A stretch of 64,000 bases of DNA from Malassezia japonica (Eukaryota; Basidiomycota; Malasseziomycetes; Malasseziales; Malasseziaceae), in the NCBI RefSeq assembly GCF_029542785.1, contig NC_083372.1:960656-1024655 (forward strand), written 5' to 3'. The translations under genes and the position numbers were made by a program. Position 1 is the first letter of the stretch. The number at the start of each line of letters is the position of its first letter. Below are positions 1 through 10,809 of the stretch, piece by piece. Below the pieces are notes generated by a model. That model was not told the DNA's origin. It saw only the letters and a program-made list of their open reading frames with translations, and did no database searches.

Positions 1-740
1 GTGACCGCAACGCGCTGCTGTCGCAGATCCGGGGCGGCCAAGCGCTGCGCAAGTCTGCGACCAACGACCGGTCAGGTGCGTCGAGTGCCGGTGCCGTGCT
101 CGGCTCCGCGTCGCCGCCCAAAGGCTTGTCTACCGCCTCGCTGCCCGAGCCCGATTCGAGCGACGACGAGGTGCCGCCGGAGAGTGCCGAGGCCGCGTAT
201 ACCCACGGCGTGCCTGCAGAAGACGACGCCTATACTGTCCCTGGCGGCTTTGCGGAAGAAGTGCCAGAGGCTCGCGAGGCGCCCGCTGCTGCACTCTCTG
301 ACGCGCCTGCCGATGCGCCAGCCGCCGCCGCGGAGCAGGCCGACGCCGATCTCGGGTTTGACATGACGCGCACGTTCCGTGTGCGCAGTGTGTACCCCTT
401 CGAGGGTGATGGCATCGAGACGCTCACGTTCGATGCAAACCAGGTGCTTGTGGCGCACCCCGCGCTCAACGGTGCCAAGATCGAAGGCGACTGGACGTTT
501 GGCAGCCTGGCCGCGAATCCCCAGCAAAAGGCCCTGATTCCCGTCGCGTACGTCGTCGAGATGGATCAGGCGATCGCTGCCAAGGCCTTGTACGACTACG
601 AAGCTACGTCCGCCGAGGAGGCGACGATCGAGGAAGGCGAAATCCTTCAGATTGTCGACCAGTCCGACCCTGACTGGTGGTTGATCGCGCAAGGAGCGCA
701 CTGCCTGTTGGTTCCGGCCAACTATGTGGAGCTTTGCTAA
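1..740 (+). CDS. Pan1/intersectin-like endocytic actin regulator, C-terminal part (5' end outside window)
   Basis: The frame is open from base 3 to a TAA at 738-740, so this is the last 245 residues of a larger protein. The first residues read as a WH2 actin-binding motif (RNALLSQIRGGQALRK, then TNDRS). A long acidic, Ala/Pro/Glu-rich linker follows, then two SH3-like domains. The first starts near base 370 (VRSVYPFEGDG) and is divergent. The second starts near base 575 (AKALYDYEA, later DPDWWLIA and VPANYVEL) and is canonical. WH2 followed by SH3 fits basidiomycete Pan1 or Cin1/intersectin proteins, which link endocytic coats to Arp2/3 actin assembly. Other WH2/SH3 proteins cannot be excluded because the N-terminus, where EH domains would be, is missing. 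The call to an endocytic SH3/WH2 protein is firm; the exact orthologue is not. Confidence 0.7.
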   Translation, partial: DRNALLSQIRGGQALRKSATNDRSGASSAGAVLGSASPPKGLSTASLPEPDSSDDEVPPESAEAAYTHGVPAEDDAYTVPGGFAEEVPEAREAPAAALSDAPADAPAAAAEQADADLGFDMTRTFRVRSVYPFEGDGIETLTFDANQVLVAHPALNGAKIEGDWTFGSLAANPQQKALIPVAYVVEMDQAIAAKALYDYEATSAEEATIEEGEILQIVDQSDPDWWLIAQGAHCLLVPANYVELC

Positions 741-760
741 ATAGAGGAAAAAGATAAATC

Positions 761-844
761 AGAGCACAATGGGGATCGAACCCATGACCTTCGGGAAACA
801 GCAGAACCGAAAACCGATGCGGTAAACCACTCCGCTATGCGCCC
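761..844 (-). tRNA. tRNA, probably Arg (anticodon TCG), with a short intron
   Basis: Read on the minus strand, this folds as a cloverleaf. The acceptor stem pairs GGGCGCA with TGTGCTC, the D stem GCGG with CCGC, and the T arm is ATGGG-TTCGATC-CCCAT with a 5-base variable loop. The anticodon stem pairs TCGG with CCGA, with one mismatch next to the loop. Taking loop bases 32-37 as TTTCGG gives anticodon TCG and an intron of about 10 nt (797-806). The U discriminator matches the tRNA-Arg(CCG) gene at 38853. The mismatch makes the anticodon call tentative, while the tRNA itself is clear. It lies between the convergent ends of the Pan1-like gene and the WDR48-like gene. Confidence 0.72.
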
Positions 845-875
845 ACGTCCATCACAAATCATGCGGGAATTGGCC

Positions 876-3800
876 TTATGAAACGGAAGGCGGTGATCGG
901 AGACGGTACTGCAGCGCCATGTCTTGGCTCGACTTCCAATAGTGCCGCTGGCACTGCGCGAGCGTCGTGTAGGGGTCAAGGAGCATGCCATTGCACAGCA
1001 GCTCGATGGGCGACTCGTGTGGCGACGACGCGGGGGGGAGCGTCGTACCGACGTGCACCAAGAGCCCTTGGATATATGTCGTCACGCGCCCTGCACGGAC
1101 CATGCGCGCAGACGCCAAGACCCGATCGATGGGGCGCACGGCAGGCAGCTGGCATGCTGCACCTTGGGGATCATTCGGAGGTGCGGTCCACGGATCCAGC
1201 ACCACTTTGAAGCGGTGCGGCTCGCGCTCGGGTGCGCGGCCGTTCAGCAGCAGGTCCATGAGCCAGTACGGCGCCAAGAGCTCCAAGAGAGGGGTATCGC
1301 GGGCCATGTGCTCTACACGCCCACGGTATGCGGTCTGCTGATGCTCTGAGCTGCGTAGATCATGAGAGATTGTGACCAGCGTCGAGGGGGGATAAGGAAT
1401 GTGGGGGGCTCCTTTGGTCGGCGGAGGGGGACGCAGCGCGCCTTGCAGCAGCTGGGTGATTTGCTTTACATGCTGTGCTTCAGGGGCGACGGGGGCCACG
1501 GCCGCCGGTTGTGCCGCGGCGGCCTTGTCGCCTTTGCGTGGTGCATTGGGACGCCACAGGCCGAATAAGCCGGTCGGCGACGCTGCGCCGTCCACAGGAC
1601 TCGTTCCATTGGTGGTCGCCGAAGTAGTGTCTGTACGGGCTTGCTCTTGTGTGGCGTGCAGGATGTGCAAGAGGATGCTCGCAAGCGGTCCTGTATTCGC
1701 ACAGGCAGCCTTGGTTTGCGTCTGCATCGGCACAGCCGGTGCCTGGGTCGCAAACGCCGTCATCCGTGCCAAGAGAGACTCCAAGGTCTCGTTTGGCGCG
1801 GCGCCCTTCCCGAGCTCGGGCGGGAGCACCTCGGTGAGGGGCATCTGCAGCAACGATTCGGGCGTCGCACGGCCCGAGGTAAGCGCACGAACCAAAAGCG
1901 GAACGCCGTCCGAGTGGGCGGAACGCAAAGACGCCTCTGCGGCATTCACCTGAGCAAAGAGGTTACGGAGCACGCACACGCCCAGACTCACGCGCTCTTC
2001 GGTCCAAGGACCCCGTTGTTGGTTCGGAAAAGGGAGGGCAGCGATCTCGTCCAGGTACGCCTCGGCGCCCCATACCTTGTCTTCGTCGAGGTGCACAATA
2101 AGCTCGCCGACGGACGTATCCAGCGAGCACCACGGTGGAACGACACCGTCGCCCTCGATCAAGCTCTGCACGAGCTCGAGGGTATCGCCTGGCGTGTCCT
2201 GGGGCCGCCATGGGTGCTCCGGCGCGCCGACGGTCGGCATCGCCTGCAAAGAAAAGACGGTCCCTGCGTGCCGGACGCGGTCCACGTCAAACGTGCCCAG
2301 GCACGCGGCACGCACGATATTCCACAGTGCGACGACGCCGCCCGTGTCGATCGAGAGAGCGTGGATGCGGTCGTTGAGCACGACCGCGCGCAGCGCGCCG
2401 GGGTGTCCGCCCACTTCGCATTCGGGCTGCGGAAAGAGCGGCTTGGCATCTTCAGCCACGACGCAGCTTGCGTAGGCAATCTGGCGCATGATCTGCACCT
2501 GCTTTTCACGCGGAAGATGCGCAATGTTCTGTTGCACGAGATCCTCGCTCGGCGCAAAGCGTGTGGCCGTCGGCGAATGCGAGACGCCGCCGATTAGCTC
2601 CGCGAGCCCCGAGTCGGACAAGGCCTTCCACGTATCGCCCGGCTTGAGGTTGATGCAGTGATCGAGCGCGACGCCGTGCAAGTGCTCGAATGTGGGCGGG
2701 TGCATCTCCGAGACGCGCATGCGGTTTGTGCGCGAAGGAATGTCGGACCATCGCCGGATCGACGGCGTGAGCACGTTGGAGGTCCATACGTTTTGGCCGT
2801 GGTCAGCGACAATGCTCTGGATGCTGGCAGAACGCATTGTATCTGTGCCTGCGTCTGCACACTGCTCGTGGGCGAGCAGGATGCAGTCGCCCTCGCTGAG
2901 ATCCGTCTTGGCGTCCCAGTCGACCTTGCACAAATACCCATCGCGGTCGCCCGAGTAGAACGTCCCGAGCGTCTCGTCGCTGGTGTACAAGGACCACACA
3001 CTGCTGTTGTGGTGCGTGAAGGTATGTACACAGCGCTGCTGAGCGACGTCCCACAGGCGCAGCGTCGTATCTGCCGAGCCTGACAAGACGTGCCGGCCAT
3101 CCGCGGCCACGGCCAGCGTGCGCACATTGTCCTGGTGCCCGACGAGCTCAAAGGTCGAATCGCGCATGCGTGGATCCCAGCCGCGCACGACCTTGTCGAC
3201 GCCGCCCGTAGTAATGACGCCGCCGCTGCGGCTCGATCCCGCGGCATAGATCGCAGCCGGGGCCGTTGCGCGCCACATCGGTGCCTTTCTCCCCTCGCGC
3301 AAGTCCCAGAGGCAAGTCTGACGGTCGAGTGATGCGCTGACGATCCAGTCGGCAGCCGGCGCAAGTGCAAGTGCCTTGACAAAGTCCTTGTGCGTGCCGA
3401 GTTCACAGAGATCGCCGCCGCCCTCGTCATGTGGCCGCCACGCCTTGATCGTGCAATCGGAGGAGCCTGTTACGATCGTCTGACTCTGGTTGCAGAGGAG
3501 CATCGCGGCGATCCAGTTATTGTGTGCGCGGATGCTCTGGCGAAAGTGGGGTCGTGTCGGCGCGCCGCCGAGGCCCAGCTCCCACACACATACCAGCCCG
3601 TCGCGGCCACCACTGTACAAAAGGCCTGTCGTGGGCGTGCCGTGCGGCGAGCTCCGCACGTTCGTCTGCGTGTCCAGGGCCAAGGCGGTGACCGGGCGCA
3701 TGTGCTGCGGCTGCATCTCGCGTGGGAGCGCGGGACGCACCCCCCCTCCCTCTTCGAGGATGCGCACCTGCGGCGCCGACCCCAGGCATGCGCCGCCGGC

Positions 3801-3986
3801 GCGGGAATGCGGCTCGAGGCCGAGGTCCAGCACGGGCAGCGCGCGGTGGTTGTGGTCGCCGTCCGCGAGGTACCTGTGCCGCGGATCGTCCTGCAGCGAC
3901 ACAAGAGTAGGTAGCGTATAGGATACTCTTCGCAGCGAGCTCCATGGGGTCGCGCTAGGCGGCGCAGCCGGCGCGGCCGTGCTCAT
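876..3986 (-). CDS. WDR48/UAF1 (Bun107/Duf1)-like WD40 protein, deubiquitinase activator
   Basis: An uninterrupted 1036-residue frame starting at the ATG at 3986. The frame stays open to 4259, but that would run into CCT6 and lacks family resemblance. The N-terminus (RRVSYTLPTL) and the first third form a WD40 propeller: GH/WD pairs such as VTGSSDCTIKAWRPH, VSASLDRQTCLWDLREG and LSGSADTTLRLWDVAQ lie between about residues 90 and 430. After a low-complexity middle, the C-terminus (LLCNGMLLDPYTTLAQCQRHYW) resembles the SUMO-like domains at the end of WDR48. Human WDR48 and fission-yeast Bun107 bind and activate USP1/12/46-type ubiquitin proteases; the same role is inferred here. It lies 62 bp downstream of CCT6 on the same strand. 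The C-terminal half has longer insertions than I expect for the family, typical of this GC-rich genome. Confidence 0.8.
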   Translation of the reverse strand: MSTAAPAAPPSATPWSSLRRVSYTLPTLVSLQDDPRHRYLADGDHNHRALPVLDLGLEPHSRAGGACLGSAPQVRILEEGGGVRPALPREMQPQHMRPVTALALDTQTNVRSSPHGTPTTGLLYSGGRDGLVCVWELGLGGAPTRPHFRQSIRAHNNWIAAMLLCNQSQTIVTGSSDCTIKAWRPHDEGGGDLCELGTHKDFVKALALAPAADWIVSASLDRQTCLWDLREGRKAPMWRATAPAAIYAAGSSRSGGVITTGGVDKVVRGWDPRMRDSTFELVGHQDNVRTLAVAADGRHVLSGSADTTLRLWDVAQQRCVHTFTHHNSSVWSLYTSDETLGTFYSGDRDGYLCKVDWDAKTDLSEGDCILLAHEQCADAGTDTMRSASIQSIVADHGQNVWTSNVLTPSIRRWSDIPSRTNRMRVSEMHPPTFEHLHGVALDHCINLKPGDTWKALSDSGLAELIGGVSHSPTATRFAPSEDLVQQNIAHLPREKQVQIMRQIAYASCVVAEDAKPLFPQPECEVGGHPGALRAVVLNDRIHALSIDTGGVVALWNIVRAACLGTFDVDRVRHAGTVFSLQAMPTVGAPEHPWRPQDTPGDTLELVQSLIEGDGVVPPWCSLDTSVGELIVHLDEDKVWGAEAYLDEIAALPFPNQQRGPWTEERVSLGVCVLRNLFAQVNAAEASLRSAHSDGVPLLVRALTSGRATPESLLQMPLTEVLPPELGKGAAPNETLESLLARMTAFATQAPAVPMQTQTKAACANTGPLASILLHILHATQEQARTDTTSATTNGTSPVDGAASPTGLFGLWRPNAPRKGDKAAAAQPAAVAPVAPEAQHVKQITQLLQGALRPPPPTKGAPHIPYPPSTLVTISHDLRSSEHQQTAYRGRVEHMARDTPLLELLAPYWLMDLLLNGRAPEREPHRFKVVLDPWTAPPNDPQGAACQLPAVRPIDRVLASARMVRAGRVTTYIQGLLVHVGTTLPPASSPHESPIELLCNGMLLDPYTTLAQCQRHYWKSSQDMALQYRLRSPPSVS

Positions 3987-4048
3987 TGTGGCAGCCCCAA
4001 GCTTAATTGAGCAGTTGTTGGCTGTGGAGGTGCAGTCATCCGAGGCGT

Positions 4049-5758
4049 CTACATCGGCCCCGGCCCTGGCCCGTCGCCCTTGAGCGAGGAGCGTCCGGCG
4101 CGGAGGATCTCGTCTACGGAAAGGAGATTCGAGGCGATGACCGCGCTGGAGTGGATCATGTGCCGCTTCACGCGGTAGTTGTCCCAGACGCCGTTCACCA
4201 TCGGGTCCATGCATTCGCCCGTCTGCAGGTCGAGGCCGACCGTGTGGCCGTCCGCGCACTCGTCCTGGAGCGCCACGATCGCGTCCTGGATATCGAGACC
4301 TGCGTTGCTTGCGAGGGTCTTGGGCACGATCATGAGCGCGTGCGCGAACGCCTCGACGCCGAGCTTGGCGCGTCCCTTGGCGCTGCGGCGCACCGTGTCC
4401 AGGAGGTAGGCCGAGGCGCTGACCTCGAACGCGCCGCCGCCCGGGATGAGCGCCTTGTCCTCGACCGCGTTCTTGACTGCACGCAGACCGTCGCGCACCG
4501 CGTCCTGGATCTGGTTGATGGTGTGGGCGTTCGGACCCTTGATGAGCAGCGTGACGCTCTTCGGGTCCTTGGTGTCCTCAACAAACGTATACTTTTCCTC
4601 GCCGAGCGTGTGCTCGTACACGAGGCCGGCCCAGCCGAGGATCTCGGGCGAGAGGTCGTCGACGCTGTTCTGCGCGACACCGCCGCAGCAGAGCTGCAGG
4701 CGCTCCATGTTGCGGCGCTTGGCGCGGCGCAGCGCCAGAATGCCGTTCTTGGCGAGGATGTCGAGCGACATGGGATCAATGCCCTTTTGGTTGAAGATGA
4801 CAAACGACTTGCGTTCGTTCTCTGGCGTGCCCGCCGGCGCGTCGCACACCTCGTTCTTCAGCTCGATGATCTTCTTGAGCTTGGCATCGACAAAGCGGCG
4901 CTCGGATTCGACGAGCTTCTCGCGCTGCTCGGCGGACGAGTAAAAGAAGCCGGAGTTGATCTCGGTCTTTTCGTACTCGAGGCTCACGTTGAGGGTGAGC
5001 ACAAACGCGTTCTTGACGCGCTTCGGCATGTCGGCGTGGCGCGCGCCATGGTCCATCACCAGGCCACGCACAAGCTGCGTGTCCGTGTCGGACTTGTGCT
5101 GCATCTTCATGATCTCGACCATGTGCAGGTCAATGGGGTCGCGGATGTTCCACTGGCCCACGTCCTCGGTCGAGCCGTCGGTCGCGGGTGCGGGCGCCTC
5201 TGTCGCGGGGTCGCGCGGTTTGATCGCAAGCACAGCATCCACAATGCTGTCGGCAAGCTGCGTGGCGAGCTTGCCCGAGAGCTTGGTGGCCAGCGCGGTA
5301 TGCGCCACCGAGATCAGCGTCGAGCGGTCCATAGGCAGCGTGCGCTTGAACTCGTCGAGGAACTTGAGCACACCCGCCTTGGCCACGTCAAAGCCCTCCG
5401 AGATGACGCGCGAGTGCACGCCTTCCTGGATGTAGCGCTCGGCCTGCTTGAGGAGCTCGCCGACGAGGATCACGACCGACGTCGTGCCGTCGCCGCACTG
5501 CTCGTCCTGCGCCACCGCCGTGCGGGCAATCATCGCCGCCGTAGGGTTCTGGATCTGCATCTCGGTCAGAAGCACCTTGCCATCCTTGGTCATCTTCAGG
5601 TTGCCCGAGCCATCGACGAGCATCTTGAGCGTGCCGCGCGGCCCGAGGTTCGAGCGCACGACCTGCGCAAGGCCGATGGCGCCGGCGATATTCACCTGCA
5701 GCGCCTGGATCCGCCGTACGGACTCGGCACGGGGGTTGATCAGCTCAATTGCCGACAT
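4049..5758 (-). CDS. CCT6: T-complex protein 1 subunit zeta (CCT6)
   Basis: A single-exon frame of 569 residues, close to the usual length of CCT subunits. This cytosolic chaperonin folds actin, tubulin and WD40 proteins in an ATP-driven double ring. Group II chaperonin signatures are visible: [12 protein letters not shown] and [12 protein letters not shown] near the N-terminus, the ATPase motif [13 protein letters not shown] near residue 90, and [16 protein letters not shown] in the C-terminal equatorial domain. The opening ([23 protein letters not shown]) marks the zeta subunit. The tail ends in a Gly/Pro-rich stretch ([10 protein letters not shown]). The start is the first ATG, with no in-frame alternative upstream. 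Confidence 0.95.
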   Translation of the reverse strand: MSAIELINPRAESVRRIQALQVNIAGAIGLAQVVRSNLGPRGTLKMLVDGSGNLKMTKDGKVLLTEMQIQNPTAAMIARTAVAQDEQCGDGTTSVVILVGELLKQAERYIQEGVHSRVISEGFDVAKAGVLKFLDEFKRTLPMDRSTLISVAHTALATKLSGKLATQLADSIVDAVLAIKPRDPATEAPAPATDGSTEDVGQWNIRDPIDLHMVEIMKMQHKSDTDTQLVRGLVMDHGARHADMPKRVKNAFVLTLNVSLEYEKTEINSGFFYSSAEQREKLVESERRFVDAKLKKIIELKNEVCDAPAGTPENERKSFVIFNQKGIDPMSLDILAKNGILALRRAKRRNMERLQLCCGGVAQNSVDDLSPEILGWAGLVYEHTLGEEKYTFVEDTKDPKSVTLLIKGPNAHTINQIQDAVRDGLRAVKNAVEDKALIPGGGAFEVSASAYLLDTVRRSAKGRAKLGVEAFAHALMIVPKTLASNAGLDIQDAIVALQDECADGHTVGLDLQTGECMDPMVNGVWDNYRVKRHMIHSSAVIASNLLSVDEILRAGRSSLKGDGPGPGPM

Positions 5759-5842
5759 GGTCCTTCGAGAGCACCGCGGGCTGCGGCGAAAAAGGCGACG
5801 CGTCTGTGTAATTCCACACTATTTTCTTACATAGTTCCCATA

Positions 5843-8800
5843 CTACAATTTGAGCTCGTGGAGAATGCGCTTCGCCAGCATCTGGTACTGCCAGGGGTTG
5901 CCCGACATGCGCCGGAACTGCAGACCGTTGATACCGAGGAGAAGTGGAACTTTCACGACAAACACCTCGAAAAAGACCGCAGAAAGGTCCGCCTCGCCGC
6001 CCGGCGCGTCCGCGCGGGGGCCTCGGGCGCCCGCGGCGGCTGCGGCGCCGCGGGCGAACGGTCGATGCCGACCTCGCCAATGCCCGTCGCCACAAGCGAC
6101 ACGTCGCGGGACCCACCGGGGATCGCCATCTCTCCCACATCCACGCTCCCAGTATCGCCACCGGGCGTCGAGACGGTCGAGCGCGTGGCCTCGGCAGTGT
6201 GCGCGAGGGCCGTCGTGGTGCGCGACGTCGTCGCAGAGAGCGACTCGCCTTCGCCGTCGACATTCACGCTCGGCTGATAGACGCACTCAAATCCGCCGCG
6301 GATCTCGCGGTGGGGAATGCCCATCTCCTCGAGCACACGGATCAGGTCGCGCCGGATCACTGCACGCGAACGGCGGCTGGTCGTGTGCACACTAAAGAGA
6401 CCCTTGAGGAAGACGGGCTTGGACATGGCTTCTTCGGGCGACATGGGCATGTCGCCAGACGCGTAGCCGACACCTTCTTCGCCTTGCGCGGCCTCGCTCG
6501 GCGTCGGAGGAAGCGGCGCCTCGTTCTGCGGCGTCCGCGGACTCGGCAGCGACGCCGCATCGGACGGCGCCACGCGCTGCTGCGCGGGGAAGCGCCCAAG
6601 CATCGAGCCAAAGCGGCGGGACAGGCCGGGCTCAGGCATCGACGCGGGCGCTGTGTGTGCAGAGAGCGCCGAGTTAGCCGACGTCGAGTTCGGCGTCATG
6701 CGCCCAGGCGCCGTGCCGTCCTCGGCCGCGATCGTGCTCAGCGACGGGAGCGCACGCTGCATGCCACCGAGGCCAAGGGGCGAGGCGATCGGCGAATGCC
6801 GCCCGGCATAAGCCGACTGCGACGGCGAGTTGCTGCGCACCGATCCGCTCAGGCTCATGCTGCGCCTCGGCACGGCACGCCCGGAGCCGTCGTTGGGCGG
6901 CTGCGGCAGGTGCTTGTTGTGCCACGCAGGCACGTCGCCTTGCGCGAGGTTCGCGCGCAGACTCGACTCGAGCTCGTCGGCGTGCGCGCGGGCCCGGGGC
7001 ATACCGAGCATCACGCCCCGCGGCTGCGACTTTTGGCGCGATTCAAAGACGGGCGTAGGCAGCTCGCTTGTGGTCGCCGACGGGGTCTGCGGCCCGGCGG
7101 CGCGCGGCGGGGGGGCCGGGCCCATGAACGAGCTCGGGAGATCGGTCGTGCGATGCGACGAGTGCGTCATTTCCGGGACCTTGACCGGCTCATGGGGTAT
7201 ATCAGCAGAGGTCGGCATCGGTTGGATCGAAGCGATCGGTGAGGCGGTCTTGGGCGAGGCGCTCGGCGGGGAGACGGCGTTGCCGAGCGCTACGTGTGCC
7301 GTGCTGCTTGTCTCGAGCGCAATGTCGCTCGAGGCAAACGAAATCTGCCCATAGACCTTTTCGCGATGCATCTTCTCTTGGACCAAGAAGTAGATCGAGA
7401 TGAGGGGGTGGAAGCCGAGCGTCGGATCGAGCGGCCCCTTGATCCCGGGCGGCTGGTCGGCGCGCGACGACTCGTCCTCGTCGCGCGACTTGAGCGAGAG
7501 GCGGCGCTTGTAAAAGTTGATGCCGCCCGTCAGCTGGCGCGACAAACGGCTGCGGCTCGAGTCGCTCGACGCACTCTCGTCCGAGTTCTGGCGCATGGGC
7601 AGCTCGAGGCCGAGGCTGCTGCCATGGCCGTGCTGCCGGTCCCAGTTCGCAAGCACCGGGGCGTAGGCGTCGCTGCGCAGCACCTCGTTCAGCCGCGTCT
7701 CGATCTCGAACGCGGAGCCAAACTCGAAGCCCGTCATGCCTTCCACGACTCTCATGTCCAGCATGCCAGGCCGCAGAGGCACGCGCGCAGGAAGGTGCGG
7801 GGACTCGACGTGGTCGTACCCCTTCATCATCCACGGGTGGGTCATGACTTCGCTCAGCGTCGCACGCTGCTGGGGGTTAGTGACCAGCATCCGGGACAGG
7901 AGCTGCTTGCACTCGGCACTGAGCCATACGGGGTATTCGACAATCCCGCGCTTGATCTTGGCATGCAGCGCAGGCATGTTTTGGTCGTCAAACGGCACTT
8001 TGCCACAGACCAGCACGTAGAGCACCACGCCAAAGCTCCATACGTCCACCTCAGGGCCGGTATAGACGCGTGCGTTGAGCAGCTCAGGCGCCGCAAAGTA
8101 CAGCGAGCCACAAAAGGTGTTGAGATGCGAGTTGGGCGAGTACAAATTCGACAGGCCAAAGTCGATGATCTTGATGTTGCCAGACTTGGAGATCAGGATG
8201 TTTTCGATTTTCAGGTCGCGGTGCACCACATTGTTCGCGTGGCAGTACTGCAGCGCACTGCCAATCTGGCGCGCAAAGTTGCGTGCACTGCGCTCACGCA
8301 GGCGGCCATGTGAGATGATATAGTCCAGCATCTGGCCTCCGTTGATGTACTCAAAGACCATGTAGTAGTGGTTGTTGTGCACAATCATCTCCCGCATCCC
8401 GCAGATGTGAGGGTGCCGCAAAAGGAGCTGCAGGCTGCCTTCACGCATAATGCGCACCTCTTTCGACTTGTCCTTGGCCGCAGCACGCTGCAGCGCAGAC
8501 TGCAGCTCGGGGTCGTCGGACAGGTCGCGGGGGAGGGGCGTGCCGTTGCGCTTCGCCTTCTCGCGCGCCTGGTGCTGCACGGCATTCACCGAGGTGTTGC
8601 GGGGGATAATCTTTACAGCAACCTTCTCGCCCGTGGTCTTGTGGCAACCGTACTTGACCTTGCCCATACTGCCCGCACCAATCGTTTTGCCGAGCATGTA
8701 GTCGCCCAGCGACCACCGGAAGCGGTGCTCCTCGCGCGAAGGGGACGCAGAACTCTCTTTGCGCTCCAGCGCCGCGGGGGGGCGGTGCGACGCAGACGCA

Positions 8801-9570
8801 TGCCGCGCCAGGTCAGTATGCTGCGTATTCCGGTCCGCACCAGCAGGCGGCGCGCCATGGTGGGCGTGCACGCTCGGCGGGCGCTGGCTCGGCAGCGTAT
8901 TAGCGCGCGCCAGCGACGAGGGACTCGCGGCACGCTGTGCAGCAGTGACCTGGTCGCGCACCGCACGCGAGGCATGAGGGGTGGTACGGAACTCGGACGG
9001 CGAAGGCGCCATGCCCATGAGCTCAGGGTCGACCAGGCCGCCATCGCGCGCCGGGTCCGGCGCACTCGCAGGCACCGCGACCGGACGCAGGGGAGAGACG
9101 GGGCGCGGCTGCGTGTCAATCGACGAAGGCGCCAGCGGCGGCGTAAAGGGCACAGTACTCGCTGCATCGCCGGGCACGGGGAGGTGCATATCGGTCTGTG
9201 CCTTGTCGTCGCGTGGCGCCATCATGGGCGACAGATAACCGAGGTCCAGCTCCTGTGGCGACAGGGGCGGAATATCGGCTCCCGCGCCAGGCGGGCGCAT
9301 GAGCGCTGCGCGGGGCGGCGCCGCCGAGTTCGAGGCTGTGCCCATCGGTGGCGGGATCTCGGAAATAGGCCGCAGCGACGGGCTCCGTGCCTCGGCACCA
9401 GCGGCAAGTACACCGGTCGAGTGCACGTCGTGGAGAGCGTCGAGAGCGTCGCTCGACAGCGGCATCGCCAAAGTCGGAGGGTTTGTGTGCTCTGCCTGCT
9501 GCGGTGTCGAAAGATGGTTTTGCACTTGTGCGTGCTCGTCACCGGGGACGATGGGTATAGTATCAGCCAT
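5843..9570 (-). CDS. KIN1: Kin1/Kin2 (PAR-1/MARK family) serine/threonine kinase, with an apparent frame break before the KA1 end
   Basis: From the ATG at 9570 one frame runs 1205 residues to 5953. A long disordered N-terminus precedes a kinase domain at about residues 282-583, with [11 protein letters not shown] (P loop), [10 protein letters not shown] (catalytic loop), DFGLSNLY and the APE-type motif. A further disordered region follows. KA1 starts in this frame ([23 protein letters not shown]), but its conserved end ([35 protein letters not shown]) lies in another frame that stops at 5843. One extra base around 6020-6060, in a C/G-rich run, would join them. I see no usable intron there. 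Either the assembly lacks a base or the gene is truly shifted. Kin1/2 kinases act at the plasma membrane in polarity and exocytosis, and KA1 binds acidic lipids. Identity is firm; the last 60 or so residues depend on the break. Confidence 0.88.
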
Positions 9571-10299
9571 GATCTATATTACCGGTCCACTTTGACTCCT
9601 GTTACACAAAGTTAGTATGCCCTCGCACGCAGCAGAGGGCTGAAAGAGAAAAGTGTCGACTGCTTGCTCAAGCGTAGCGCAGGGGGATGCGTCTCGTAGC
9701 CTGTACTACTCTTGACAGCCAAACAGTCACGCAGGCAACAGCACGCCTGCCGCGTTTGCGCAGTTCACCAAAGACTGGTTGGTCTATGCGAAAGTCGCGA
9801 TGAGCCGCCGCGAGCAGAGTTTGCGACAATTAAATTTCTTACACCCTTCCCAAATTACGCCTGGCCACCCACGTTCCCCGGGCCTGCGGGGCTCGCCGGG
9901 CGAAAAAATGCGACTGGGTGCTGACTCATCCGCACCGTGGCACCGGCTCGTGCGGAACTAGGATCGGGCCGGTTCGGACGAACCCCGCAACAGGGTCTGT
10001 GGAGTGCGCAAGGTCCGGTCAGGGTCCTGTTGCAAACGTCGCCGCTACGCACAAGCAGGACAGGGAGGAGCATAGACTGCGGTAGATAGTGCATCACTTT
10101 GCGAATAGCACGCATTTATAATAGGCAGAACACCCCTGGTTGGGACTGTGGTATGCTACGGTGCTGTGCCCTGCACTGGCTTAGGGTTGCCACCCGTCTC
10201 GTGCAGCGAGGCAAGCGATCGGACACGCTATATTTTGCAAAAAGAAATACCGTGCTCGCCATCACCTAACAAGACGGTGTGTGAAGTGCATGGACGACC
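9571..10299. other. Intergenic region between the kinase and cytochrome b5 genes
   Basis: About 730 bp with no convincing gene. Short open frames exist on both strands but match no family and have no splice signals that extend them. The part next to 9571 should hold the kinase promoter. Nothing else is recognised. Confidence 0.5.
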
Positions 10300-10610
10300 T
10301 TAGAGCTTCGCTCCGTCAGCGAGCGAGCCGATCTTGAACTTGGGCGCGACCTCCTTGAGAACGTAGTCAGGGTGGTAGTTCACGAACTTCGAGGTGGCGT
10401 CGGAGCCAATGTTCTTGAGCAGGATCTTGCGACCACCGGGGTGCTCGTCAATGAACTCGGTCACGTCGTAGACGTTGCCCTGGACGGCAACCCAGGCCGA
10501 CTCCTCTGTTTTTTTGTTAGCTTCTTGACTTGGATATAATAGCGCTTTCGGGCGCAATACGTACCGGTGTTGTGCTGCTTCAGTTCGTCAAGAGTAATGG
10601 ACTTCGACAT
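10300..10610 (-). CDS. CYB5: Cytochrome b5-type heme protein (soluble form)
   Basis: Two exons: 10610-10565 and 10505-10300, joined across a 59-nt intron (GTACGT donor, GCTAAC branch site, ACAG acceptor). The product is 83 residues. It carries the b5 core with the first heme-ligand loop [11 protein letters not shown] and the second ligand region VNYHPDYV. Cytochrome b5 passes electrons to desaturases, hydroxylases and P450s. No hydrophobic C-terminal anchor follows the domain, which ends [13 protein letters not shown], so this is a free domain and not the ER-anchored form. A frame running through the intron gives a spurious N-terminus; the spliced one ([14 protein letters not shown], then [10 protein letters not shown]) matches the family. 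Confidence 0.9.
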
Positions 10611-10809
10611 GGCAAGAGGTAACGTTCAGGCTCGCCAAGACGGAACCGCTAATCCCGCCGGGCTGCTCAGACCAATCACGCTTGCTGAATTTGTCATCTG
10701 TACTGACCCTATCTCGCGTGCAAGTGAGGTAATGCTTGGTCATCTTGAGCACGAGTGCGCTTGGCCGCGTGGAGGGCGTGCGAAGGTTGCACAGGACACT
10801 TGGGGCGAT

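Noticed and set aside
72..701. Long minus-strand frame opposite the Pan1-like fragment
   Set aside because: Shadow of the coding strand; the plus frame has WH2 and SH3 motifs.
3987..4260. N-terminal extension of the WDR48-like protein
   Set aside because: The frame is open but overlaps CCT6 coding sequence and has no family match.
10300..10557. 86-residue cytochrome b5 starting [11 protein letters not shown]
   Set aside because: That N-terminus is read through the intron; splicing to an upstream exon gives the family N-terminus.
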